Source: Heritagella caecorum
GTDB taxonomy: Bacteria > Bacillota > Clostridia > Oscillospirales > Acutalibacteraceae
Reading direction: 5' to 3'
Length of the DNA: 64,000 bases
Assembly (NCBI GenBank): GCA_904419035.1
Contig: CAJFQL010000001.1
Span: 124,001 to 188,000 of the forward strand
In this document: positions 24,692 to 32,921 of the stretch, in pieces
Numbering within the stretch: position 1 is the stretch's first letter
Layout: each line of letters begins with the position of its first letter
The notes under the pieces: model-generated
Seen by the model: only the letters and a program-made list of their open reading frames with translations
Database searches by the model: none
Told to the model about the DNA's origin: nothing
Translations under genes and position numbers: made by a program

Positions 24692-25333
24692 TTATGTTTG
24701 ATGAGTGTAAATCAAAGCGCTGCCCGCGTGGAGCGTAATAACCGCTTTTTCCCCCGTCATACAGTTGCTAACCCCCATCGCGTCGGGTAATGTGAGCACC
24801 GTATGATCGGTTTCGTAGTAAAGGCCCTCATACGAAACCGTGCAAGCTTCACACCCAAACGGAAAAACGGACACGATGGTACCCGGCTTTCCTGCTAGCG
24901 GCAGCGTGCCGTGGGACAGATAGCGCACGGCTGTTTTCCCATCGGTCAATACACCAAATCCACCATGTTCATCCAAATACCGCAAGAGGCAAAAATTGGC
25001 CATCGCATGGTCCGGGCGCTCCCCGCCAAGACCCCCCAGCAGCAGAAAATCCCGATATCCTTTTGCAAGCCCCACTTTCACGGCATGGAGCATGTCGGTA
25101 TCATCCTTTTCCACGGGCAGCCGAATGACCTCATCCTCTGTGGGAAGATCCCCCTGCAGGGAATCAAAATCCCCCAAAATAAGGTCGGGCTTTTCCCCCA
25201 GCCGCCGGGCCGTATCCAGCCCACCGTCTGCACAAATTAAGTACCGGCCTTGCCGCACCGCTTTCTGTAAAAGGGCGTCCTGGCCGATGGGCGCTGCCCC
25301 CAGGATTACACATTGTTTTCTTTCCAGTTCCAT
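24692..25333 (-). CDS. thiN: Thiamine pyrophosphokinase
   Basis: Transfers pyrophosphate from ATP to thiamine to make the cofactor TPP. 213 residues with CADGGLDTARRLGEKPDLILGDFDS split across residues 34-58, KDDTDMLHAV, and GGLGGERPDHAMAN, all diagnostic. It overlaps the end of rsgA by 28 bases and has its own AAGGA ribosome site. In other Firmicutes rpe lies between rsgA and thiN; it is missing here. No TPP riboswitch is visible. Confidence 0.94.
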   Translation of the reverse strand: MELERKQCVILGAAPIGQDALLQKAVRQGRYLICADGGLDTARRLGEKPDLILGDFDSLQGDLPTEDEVIRLPVEKDDTDMLHAVKVGLAKGYRDFLLLGGLGGERPDHAMANFCLLRYLDEHGGFGVLTDGKTAVRYLSHGTLPLAGKPGTIVSVFPFGCEACTVSYEGLYYETDHTVLTLPDAMGVSNCMTGEKAVITLHAGSALIYTHQT

Positions 25334-26199
25334 TCTTTAATGTCCTTTACTTCCTGATACATGGCCACATAGCTTTCCCACCGGGAACGGGCGATTTTTC
25401 CCTCTTCCACCGCCTGCAAAATGGCACAGCCCTTTTCGACGGTATGTGCACAGGAGGTAAACCGGCACTGCCCCAAAAATGGAGCAAATTCCCGGAAACA
25501 ATCCGGCAGCTCCTCTTTGCGGATTAGTTGGAACCGTTCGATATCTAGGGTGGAAAAACCTGGTGTATCGGCCACTAGGCCGCCGTTTTCCAGTTCATAA
25601 ATTTCTACATGCCGCGTGGTGTGACGGCCGCGGCCCAGCTTTTGGCTGATTTCCCCGGTGGAAAGGCCCAATCGTTCGTCAATACAATTGAGCAGGGATG
25701 ATTTTCCCACCCCACTGTTCCCGGTAAACACCGAAACCCGGCCCCGAAGCTGTTCGCGAATTGTTTCAATACCTTCACCAGTTCGAGCTGATGCCTGTAT
25801 ACACACAAAACCCGCCTGCCGGTAAATGGCTTCGATGGCGTCCCCGTCTTCCAGATCCGTCTTATTTAAAATGACAACCGGTTCAATTTTGTGGTATTCC
25901 GCTGCCGCAATGGTTTTATCGATCATCAGCAAATTGGGCTGTGGATCTTGCAGCGACGCTACGATCAGTAATTGATCGAGGTTGGCTACCGGCGGCCGCA
26001 CCAGGAAATTGCGGCGGGGCAAAATTTCTGTGAGGGTTCCCTTCCCCGGTTCTTCTTCCGGTTCCACCCGGACAAAATCACCGACCAGCGGGGTGATCTT
26101 CTTTTTACGAAAGACGCCCCGCGCCCGGCATTCATAAATGGTTTCTCCGCATCGCACGTAATAAAACCCGCCGATGCCTTTCATCAATAATCCTTCCAT
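25306..26199 (-). CDS. rsgA: Ribosome small subunit-dependent GTPase A
   Basis: Circularly permuted GTPase that checks 30S maturation. 297 residues: OB fold at the N-terminus, G4 NKTDL, G1 GNSGVGKSSLLN, G3 DTPGFS, then a zinc knuckle FTSCAHTVEKGCAI. I use the ATG that overlaps the prkC stop (TGATG); another ATG five codons later (26184) has GGAAGG at better distance and cannot be excluded. Confidence 0.95.
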   Translation of the reverse strand: MEGLLMKGIGGFYYVRCGETIYECRARGVFRKKKITPLVGDFVRVEPEEEPGKGTLTEILPRRNFLVRPPVANLDQLLIVASLQDPQPNLLMIDKTIAAAEYHKIEPVVILNKTDLEDGDAIEAIYRQAGFVCIQASARTGEGIETIREQLRGRVSVFTGNSGVGKSSLLNCIDERLGLSTGEISQKLGRGRHTTRHVEIYELENGGLVADTPGFSTLDIERFQLIRKEELPDCFREFAPFLGQCRFTSCAHTVEKGCAILQAVEEGKIARSRWESYVAMYQEVKDIKEWNWKENNV

Positions 26200-28295
26200 C
26201 AATCTGTGGTAACTCCCGTACTGCTTTCATCCATACCCGGTTCTTCACCTTCATCCCCGGTATTCCCACCGGAATCATCCGGGTTTTCGCTTTCCGGCGT
26301 CGATTCTTCCGAAGACGCGCCTTCCGGCACAAAGGGGTTCTGGGCCGTCTGCTGGGCTTTCCCTGTATCAAAATCCAGAGTAAACACGGCGTATTCCTGA
26401 CCATTTAACTGGATAACCAGTTGTTTCTGGCCGGACGAGCCTTCCATCGACAGCGTATAAAGGCCATTGAGATTCGGATTTACGGTGTCGCTCTGATACA
26501 GCGTGCCATCCAAATATGCCTTTAGTTCAATATCCTGGTTGACGCCGCTTGGCAAATTCACAATGACATCCACTGTCTTTACCGAACTCTTGCCCGAGCT
26601 GACCGTCAGGTTTACGCTGGTGCCTTTTTCCACTTTTACGCCCGGCAGCGGGTCGGACGAAAGGACCGTTCCGGCCGGCTGGGAACTATCATCCCGCTGG
26701 GTGACCTTCCCCATGACCAAACCGGCCGCGGTAATCATCGATTCGGCATCGGACTGGCTCTGTCCCAAAATAGAGGGGACTTCCACCTGCTTCGAAGCCG
26801 GGCCGCTGCTGACATACACTTTCACCGTTGTGCCACTGGGCACTTTTTCGCCACTGGCGGGATCGGTGCGAATGACATACCCGGCTGCCGTCTCTTCATC
26901 GGCCACGGTGATAACATCGGGCACCAAGCCTTTCCCGGTCAGCACTTCGCTGGCTTTGCTCTGCTCATATCCGGTTACCGGAGGTACTTCTGTTTCCTCT
27001 CCGGCGCTATTGATGATCAGGGTAATTTCTTTGCCTTTTTTCACCATAATCCCGGCATTGGGCGTTTGCCGCAAAACAACCCCCGATTCCTGGTCGGGAT
27101 CATTGCCAGGCTGCAACACAAAGGTGAAATCTTTGTACTTTTCTTCGTCCAGAATTTCCGTCTGGTAAACCATCCCCACAAAATTGGGAACTTCCACTTC
27201 GTCATCCACCTGTTCCGTGGGCTCCGTAAACGAACGAATCAGCGCACTGACACCCACATAGCCCAAAAACAAGATCAAGGCCAACAGAATTCCACCAATA
27301 ATCATCCGTACTTTCTGGCGCTGGCGGCGGCCCTTCATATCTTCTTCCACGTATTCGTAGTTGTCATTATACGAAACCGAACCTGTATCGCCCCGCGCCG
27401 TATGAATGGCGTCCATATATTTGGTGGGTTTATCATCCACAAAATATTTGTATTCGAACACAATGTCCGGATTACGCCGGAATTCCTCAATATCCCGCAG
27501 CATTTCCGCCGCCGATTGATACCGTTGGCTGACGTTCTTCTGCATGGCCTTCAGGGTGATTTCCTCAAGCCCTTCGGGAATATCGGGGTTAATCTCATGG
27601 GGCGGCTTGGGGGTGCTTTGCAGCTGCATAATCGCCACCGAAACGGCATTGTCCGCTTCAAACGGCAGCTGGCCGGTGATCATTTCGTACAGCATGACCC
27701 CCACCGAATACACATCGGCCCGTTCATCGGTAAAATCGCCCCGGGCCTGTTCCGGTGCGATGTAGTGCACCGAACCAATGGCTTTGTCGGTCATGGTGCG
27801 TGTTTCATTATGCGCAAACCGGGCAATGCCAAAATCGGTCACTTTAATGGTGCCGTCTTGCAGCAGCATGATGTTCTGCGGTTTAATATCCCGGTGAACA
27901 ATCCCCTTTTGGTGCGCGTGCTCCAAGGCGCGCAGAATTTGCACGGTAAAATGGATGGCTTCTTTCCAACGGACTTCGGTCTGCTGGTCCAGGTATTCCC
28001 GCAGCGTAATGCCGTCGATATATTCCATGACAATATACTGAATGCGATCGCCAAAACTCACATCGTACACTTTGACAATATTGGGATGGGAAAGCACGGC
28101 AATCGCTTTGGATTCATTGCGAAAACGCCGGCAGAATTCTTCGTTGTGTAAAAATTCATCTTTCAGGATTTTGATGGCCACCATCCGGTCATCAATAGTG
28201 TCGTAGGCACGGTATACCATCGCCATACCGCCAACACCCAACAGTTCGTGGATTTCATACCGGCCATCCAAACGTTTCCCCGTGTATTTATCCAT
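26199..28295 (-). CDS. prkC: PASTA-domain Ser/Thr protein kinase
   Basis: Eukaryotic-type kinase that senses muropeptides or lipid II and controls growth, division and germination. 698 residues: kinase domain at about 12-270 (GVGGMAMVYRAYD, VAIKIL, HRDIKPQNIM, VTDFGIAR, APEQARG), juxtamembrane region, one membrane segment near 345-365, three PASTA repeats (VEVPNFVGM, TEVPPVTGY, VEVPSILGQ), a further extracellular domain, and a Ser/Glu/Gly-rich tail. ATG with GGAGGTG 9 bases upstream. It overlaps prpC and rsgA, the usual order. Confidence 0.96.
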   Translation of the reverse strand: MDKYTGKRLDGRYEIHELLGVGGMAMVYRAYDTIDDRMVAIKILKDEFLHNEEFCRRFRNESKAIAVLSHPNIVKVYDVSFGDRIQYIVMEYIDGITLREYLDQQTEVRWKEAIHFTVQILRALEHAHQKGIVHRDIKPQNIMLLQDGTIKVTDFGIARFAHNETRTMTDKAIGSVHYIAPEQARGDFTDERADVYSVGVMLYEMITGQLPFEADNAVSVAIMQLQSTPKPPHEINPDIPEGLEEITLKAMQKNVSQRYQSAAEMLRDIEEFRRNPDIVFEYKYFVDDKPTKYMDAIHTARGDTGSVSYNDNYEYVEEDMKGRRQRQKVRMIIGGILLALILFLGYVGVSALIRSFTEPTEQVDDEVEVPNFVGMVYQTEILDEEKYKDFTFVLQPGNDPDQESGVVLRQTPNAGIMVKKGKEITLIINSAGEETEVPPVTGYEQSKASEVLTGKGLVPDVITVADEETAAGYVIRTDPASGEKVPSGTTVKVYVSSGPASKQVEVPSILGQSQSDAESMITAAGLVMGKVTQRDDSSQPAGTVLSSDPLPGVKVEKGTSVNLTVSSGKSSVKTVDVIVNLPSGVNQDIELKAYLDGTLYQSDTVNPNLNGLYTLSMEGSSGQKQLVIQLNGQEYAVFTLDFDTGKAQQTAQNPFVPEGASSEESTPESENPDDSGGNTGDEGEEPGMDESSTGVTTD

Positions 28296-29037
28296 TTGAA
28301 CGTTCACCTCCGTTTTCAATCAGCGCTACGGTCACATTATCACCGCCGCCGCCAGCCAAAGCCTTTTCGATCAAAAGATCCAGCAGCGTTTCACCGCTGT
28401 ATTGGCTCAGGCAATCGGCAATCTCCTCTTCCCTAACAAAATTGGTCAGGCCGTCGGTACAAAACAAAAGCGTACTGTCCGGCTGCATATCCAGAAAGCG
28501 CACATCCACATCCACCATGTTCTGTACACCTACGGCGCGGGTAATCACATTTTTATGGGGATGGTTCCGGGCTTCCTCCTCGGTAATATCCCCACGATCC
28601 AGCAGCTCCTGCACGACAGAATGGTCATTCGTCAGGCGCTGCAATTGTCCGTTCGAAAACGCATAGGCACGGCTGTCCCCTACGTGAACCACACAGGCGC
28701 GGTTTTGGCGAACCACCGCTCCTACCACCGTTGTACCCATACCGCTGAGCTCCGGCTGCGTTTGCGCCATGTGAAAAACCTTTTCGTTGGCCCCGTAAAT
28801 ACAGGAAAGCAGCAAGTTCTGAATCCCTTTTTCATCTTCGGCCGGATTATAGCGTTCTTGCAATTGGTTTTGCATCTCCGTTATCGCCACACGGCTGGCA
28901 ATATTGCCGCCGTTGGCCCCTCCCATACCATCGCAGACAAGGGCCCATACGGCGCCATCCGAAAACGCGCCGCATTGGCAGGCATCTTGATTGGTTGCCC
29001 GCACAAGGCCTATGTCGCTTTTACAAAGAGTTTTCAT
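28288..29037 (-). CDS. prpC: PP2C-type protein phosphatase, partner of PrkC
   Basis: Removes phosphate from PrkC and its targets. 249 residues with the PPM motifs: SDIGLVRATNQDA, VCDGMGGANGGNIAS, HVGDSRAYAF, LTNDHSVVQEL, FCTDGLTNFV, GGGDNVTVALI, supplying the metal-binding aspartates. AAGGAGG lies 6 bases before the ATG, and the first codons overlap the end of rlmN by 17 bases. Confidence 0.95.
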   Translation of the reverse strand: MKTLCKSDIGLVRATNQDACQCGAFSDGAVWALVCDGMGGANGGNIASRVAITEMQNQLQERYNPAEDEKGIQNLLLSCIYGANEKVFHMAQTQPELSGMGTTVVGAVVRQNRACVVHVGDSRAYAFSNGQLQRLTNDHSVVQELLDRGDITEEEARNHPHKNVITRAVGVQNMVDVDVRFLDMQPDSTLLFCTDGLTNFVREEEIADCLSQYSGETLLDLLIEKALAGGGGDNVTVALIENGGERSNG

Positions 29038-30079
29038 CGGGTGCCTCCTTTTCGTATCGTCTTCGCAACTGGCCGCAGCTGGCGTCGATATCCGAACCCA
29101 ATGTCCGGCGTACGGTTGCCGTGATCCCATAATGCTGAAGGATACGGATAAAACTTTGCTGTCTTTCAATTGTACTTTTATGATAACCGGCTCCCGTTAC
29201 GTCGTTCACCGGTATCAAATTCACATGGCATAACATTCCGCTGAGCCGGCACCCCAATTCGTGGGCACAGGCGTCGCTGTCATTGACGCCTCGAATCATG
29301 GCGTATTCAAACGAAATACGCCGGTGGGTCGCATTGGCATACCGGCGGCACGCCTGCAAAAGGGTTTCTACATTCCATTTCCGGTTGACGGGCATGGTCT
29401 GGTTGCGAATGGCATCATTGGGCGCATGCAGCGACACCGAAAGGGTCAGCTGCAATTTTTCTTTGGCTAACCGGTCGATCTGATCCACCAGTCCACAGGT
29501 CGATAACGAAATATGACGCATGCCGATATGCATGCCTTCTTCGCAGGAAACCAGGTGCAAAAAACGCAAAACAGCGTCGTAATTGTCCAGCGGTTCGCCC
29601 ATCCCCATGAGCACAATATTGGAAATGGTGAGCCCTGTTTCTTTTTCGGCCGCCTGGATTTGCGCCAGCATCTCTGAAGGGGCCAGGCTGCGGGCAAAAC
29701 CGCTGCGTCCTGTGGCGCAAAAGGTACAACCCATTTTACACCCAACCTGTGTGGAAATGCAAATACTGTTTCCGTGGTGGTACTGCATCAGTACCGACTC
29801 CACACACTCCCCATCGTGCAGACGGAACAAAAATTTCACGGTGCCATCCAGTTTGGAGCGCTGCACGCGCAGCGCCTTGGCGGAATAGATCTCATATTTT
29901 TCAGCGAGCTTTTCCCGCAAATCCCGGGACAAATCGGTCATTTCTGAAAAATCGGTCACACCCCTCGCTTGCAGCCAGCGAAAAACCTGTCCCGCACGAA
30001 ACCGGGGCAGTCCGTCTGCTACCAGCGCTTCCTGCAATTCGTCCCGCGTCATAGACCGTATGTCCATTTTTCCGCTCAT
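29021..30079 (-). CDS. rlmN: Dual-specificity 23S rRNA/tRNA C2-methyladenosine methyltransferase
   Basis: Radical SAM enzyme that methylates A2503 of 23S rRNA and A37 of tRNA. 352 residues with CKMGCTFCATG (CxxxCxxC cluster site), SNIVLMGMGEPLDN, STCGLVDQI, SLHAPNDAIRN, and the C-terminal cysteine region near TLGSDIDASCGQL. The start ATG overlaps the rsmB stop by ATGA and has AAAGGAG at 5 bases. Confidence 0.97.
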   Translation of the reverse strand: MSGKMDIRSMTRDELQEALVADGLPRFRAGQVFRWLQARGVTDFSEMTDLSRDLREKLAEKYEIYSAKALRVQRSKLDGTVKFLFRLHDGECVESVLMQYHHGNSICISTQVGCKMGCTFCATGRSGFARSLAPSEMLAQIQAAEKETGLTISNIVLMGMGEPLDNYDAVLRFLHLVSCEEGMHIGMRHISLSTCGLVDQIDRLAKEKLQLTLSVSLHAPNDAIRNQTMPVNRKWNVETLLQACRRYANATHRRISFEYAMIRGVNDSDACAHELGCRLSGMLCHVNLIPVNDVTGAGYHKSTIERQQSFIRILQHYGITATVRRTLGSDIDASCGQLRRRYEKEAPDENSL

Positions 30080-31449
30080 AGTTTCTCCTTTATTCCTTCC
30101 GTTATTTTCCGGCGGCGCAAGCGGGCCACAAAAAAGCCGTCGCCGCCAAATGCATTTTCTGGCATCAGGGTGATACGCCAATCCGGTTCGCCCCGCAATG
30201 AAACCAAACCAGGCACCATTTCGAGAGATTCCGGCTCGAAATCCGGGTGCCGGTTTAAAAAACGCTCGACACTTTTTTCATTTTCATCGGGAACCAAGGT
30301 ACACGTTGAAATCATCAAAGTGCCGCCCGGCCGCACCAGTGCCGCGGACCGATCGAGGATTTTGGCCTGAATCCCGGGCAGTTCTCTTCCCTCTTTCAGC
30401 GGTTTATACCGGATTTCCGGCTTGCGGCGGATAATGCCATATCCGGAACAGGGCACATCACAAAACACCCGGTCAAACTCCTCCTGCAGGGTTTCATCTT
30501 CGGCGGCATCGCGGACATCGGCTTGCAAAATGGTGAGCCCCAGCCGGGCGGCACCCTCCCGGATTTGTTTGACTTTGCCCCGGTACAAATCGAAAGCCCG
30601 CAGTTTTCCTTGATTGTGCATACAAATGGCGGCCGAAAAACTCTTGCCTCCCGGCGCTGCACACACATCAGCTACTTTTTCCCCGGCCTTTACACCCGAT
30701 AGCCGCACACACAATTGGGACGACAAATCCTGAATGAAAAATAGTCCCTGTTGATAGAGGGGATTTTCCCCCACACTGCCGGTGCCTTCCAACCATACCG
30801 CACCGGGCACCGAAGGAATCAAATGGGCCTGTATGCCCGCTTGCCCGGCCCGCTGCACGAATTCTTCTACGGTCAGGCGGGTTTCGTTTACCCGGCCAAA
30901 TAAGGGGGCTTTCCGACTCAGGGAATCGCCCATCCGATCGGCTAACGCATGGCCATAGTTTTTGTCCCAAAACGTGAGCAATTCTTCCGGTATCCCATAG
31001 CGCAGCGATTTTGCCTGCCACGATGTGTCCGTAGCAGAAGGCAGCACCCGCGTGTCGCGTCCGCGCAATAAAGACCGCAGCAACCCGTTGACAAAGCCGC
31101 TGGCGCGGGCATAACCATGTTGTTTGACCCAATTTACGGCTTCATTCACCGCCGCAGAATCCGGTACGCGATCCAGAAAATAGATTTGGTATACCGCCAT
31201 ACGGAGCGTTTCCCGCACGGGAAGGTCAAGTTTCCTAAGAGGCTTTTTGCAAAAAGGCTGAAGCAACCAGTCGAGCACCAGCCGCTTTTCCAGCACCCCA
31301 TAGAATAGCGTCGCGGCTAAGGCAGCTTCCCGGTGATCGAGCCCGGCTCCCCGCAGTGTTTTATCGAAAACGATATTGGAATACCCCTCGTTTTCTTCCA
31401 TCTGCAAAAGAGCCTGCATAGCGGCTTCCCGGCCATTTTTGATCGGCAT
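30076..31449 (-). CDS. rsmB: 16S rRNA m5C967 methyltransferase
   Basis: 457 residues: an N-terminal NusB-like RNA-binding domain (REAAMQALLQMEEN, VPDSAAVNEAVNWVKQHG, FVNGLLRSLLR) followed by an SAM-dependent m5C methyltransferase domain with DVCAAPGGKSFSAA, CDVPCSGYGIIRRKPEIRY and ISTCTLVPDENE. Both catalytic cysteines (PCSG and TCTL) are present. Part of the fmt-rsmB-rlmN block. Confidence 0.96.
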   Translation of the reverse strand: MPIKNGREAAMQALLQMEENEGYSNIVFDKTLRGAGLDHREAALAATLFYGVLEKRLVLDWLLQPFCKKPLRKLDLPVRETLRMAVYQIYFLDRVPDSAAVNEAVNWVKQHGYARASGFVNGLLRSLLRGRDTRVLPSATDTSWQAKSLRYGIPEELLTFWDKNYGHALADRMGDSLSRKAPLFGRVNETRLTVEEFVQRAGQAGIQAHLIPSVPGAVWLEGTGSVGENPLYQQGLFFIQDLSSQLCVRLSGVKAGEKVADVCAAPGGKSFSAAICMHNQGKLRAFDLYRGKVKQIREGAARLGLTILQADVRDAAEDETLQEEFDRVFCDVPCSGYGIIRRKPEIRYKPLKEGRELPGIQAKILDRSAALVRPGGTLMISTCTLVPDENEKSVERFLNRHPDFEPESLEMVPGLVSLRGEPDWRITLMPENAFGGDGFFVARLRRRKITEGIKEKL

Positions 31450-31486
31450 ACTTGTCCCCCAACCTCCTTTTTTGTGCTGCGATTTT

Positions 31487-32407
31487 TTAGGAAGGCAATT
31501 TGTCGCCTTGGCAGTGGTGGCCGCGCAAATAGGCGCTGCCCGCCATACGGCGGCTGTTTTCCGGCTGCAATTCCTCCACCAGGATGCTGCCCTGTCCGCA
31601 GCCAATCAGCAGCTCTCCGTTTTGCTCCGCCATTTCGCCAGGAGCTATGCAAAGGGAATTCACTTTACAAGCGTGAATTTTCATACGCTTGCCATGGTAA
31701 AACGTATACGCACTGGGCCACGGGTTCATCCCACGCACCAAGTTATGAATCTCGGTGGCCGGTTTAGTCCAGTCGATTTCGGCTTCTTCTTTGCGGATCA
31801 TGGCGGCATGGGTGGCTTTTTCATGATCCTGCACTTCCCGAGTGACCTCTCCACGGGCCAGGGCGTCCACGGTAGAAATCAGCAAATCGGCGCCCATCAC
31901 AGCCAAACGGTCAAACAATTCCCCGGACGTTTCTTCTTCTCCGATGGGCGTAACCGCTTTTTGAATCATATCGCCGGTATCAACCCCATCGGCCAGGAAC
32001 ATGGTGGTAACGCCGGTTTCCGTTTCGCCATCCAGAACGGCCCGCTGAATCGGCGCCGCCCCGCGGTATTTCGGCAATAGCGACCCGTGCACGTTAATAC
32101 AGCCCAGCCGCGGAATATCCAGTACTTCCCTGGGAAGAATACGGCCAAATGCCACTACCACCGCCAGATCCGGTGCCAGCGAACGCAGAATATCCGCCGC
32201 CTCCCCGGTTTTCATGCTTTTGGGCTGATAAACCGGAAGATTGTACCGCAAGGCCAATTCCTTTACAGGAGGGGGTGTCAAGGTGTATCCCCTTCCTTTT
32301 GGTTTATCCGGTTGAGTAAAGACCCCACAGACATCATATCCGTGATCCAGCAGGGCCTGCAAGCAGGGAACGGCAAAATCCGGGGTCCCCATAAAAACAA
32401 TACGCAT
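31487..32407 (-). CDS. fmt: Methionyl-tRNA formyltransferase
   Basis: Formylates initiator Met-tRNA. 306 residues with MGTPDFAVPCLQALL, VFTQPDKPKGRG, GCINVHGSLLPKYRGAAPIQ (catalytic Asn/His), GVTTMFLADGVDTGDM, and the C-terminal domain with NLVRGMNPWPSAYTF. Start ATG follows def by 24 bases. Confidence 0.97.
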   Translation of the reverse strand: MRIVFMGTPDFAVPCLQALLDHGYDVCGVFTQPDKPKGRGYTLTPPPVKELALRYNLPVYQPKSMKTGEAADILRSLAPDLAVVVAFGRILPREVLDIPRLGCINVHGSLLPKYRGAAPIQRAVLDGETETGVTTMFLADGVDTGDMIQKAVTPIGEEETSGELFDRLAVMGADLLISTVDALARGEVTREVQDHEKATHAAMIRKEEAEIDWTKPATEIHNLVRGMNPWPSAYTFYHGKRMKIHACKVNSLCIAPGEMAEQNGELLIGCGQGSILVEELQPENSRRMAGSAYLRGHHCQGDKLPS

Positions 32408-32431
32408 CCTTTTCGTCCTCTTTCCCCACAA

Positions 32432-32893
32432 TCAGAGTTCATCGGCGCCCAACATACGGCTTACCCGCGAAGTAAACACAACCCCGTCCAGGTGGTCCAG
32501 TTCATGACAGAAGGCCCGGGCCAGCAATTCCCGGCCGTCTATTTCAAATTCTTTGCCGTTGCGGTCCTGCGCCCGTACTTTTACATAGTTAGGACGCTTC
32601 ACCATGCCATACTCCCCGGGGAACGACAGGCAGCCTTCGGGGCCATCCTGTTCGCCGCTGTACGCAACGATTTTGGGATTGATCAGCTCGATGACACCTT
32701 CTCCCACATCGATCACGACAACCCGGCGCAGCAGCCCTACCTGCGGGCCGGCCAAACCGACGCCGTTGGCCGCATGCATGGTTTCGGCCATATCATCCAG
32801 CAGCACCCAGAGCTTTTCGTTGAATTTTTCCACCGGGCGGCATTTTTTCAAAAGAATGCTGTCGCCGTCTTTTACAATATTGCGAATCGCCAT
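32432..32893 (-). CDS. def: Peptide deformylase
   Basis: Removes the formyl group from nascent proteins. 153 residues with the three metal motifs: GVGLAGPQVG, EGCLSFPGEYG (Cys ligand) and CHELDHLDGVVF (HExxH). AGGAGG lies 9 bases before the ATG. It is directly upstream of fmt, the standard pair. Confidence 0.97.
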   Translation of the reverse strand: MAIRNIVKDGDSILLKKCRPVEKFNEKLWVLLDDMAETMHAANGVGLAGPQVGLLRRVVVIDVGEGVIELINPKIVAYSGEQDGPEGCLSFPGEYGMVKRPNYVKVRAQDRNGKEFEIDGRELLARAFCHELDHLDGVVFTSRVSRMLGADEL

Positions 32894-32921
32894 TTTTTCT
32901 TTGCCTCCTAAATTGCGTCTT

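Noticed and set aside
24692..25333. TPP riboswitch near thiN
   Set aside because: The upstream region is the rsgA coding end; no THI-box sequence seen.
27066..28151. 361-codon plus-strand frame
   Set aside because: Antisense shadow of the prkC kinase domain.
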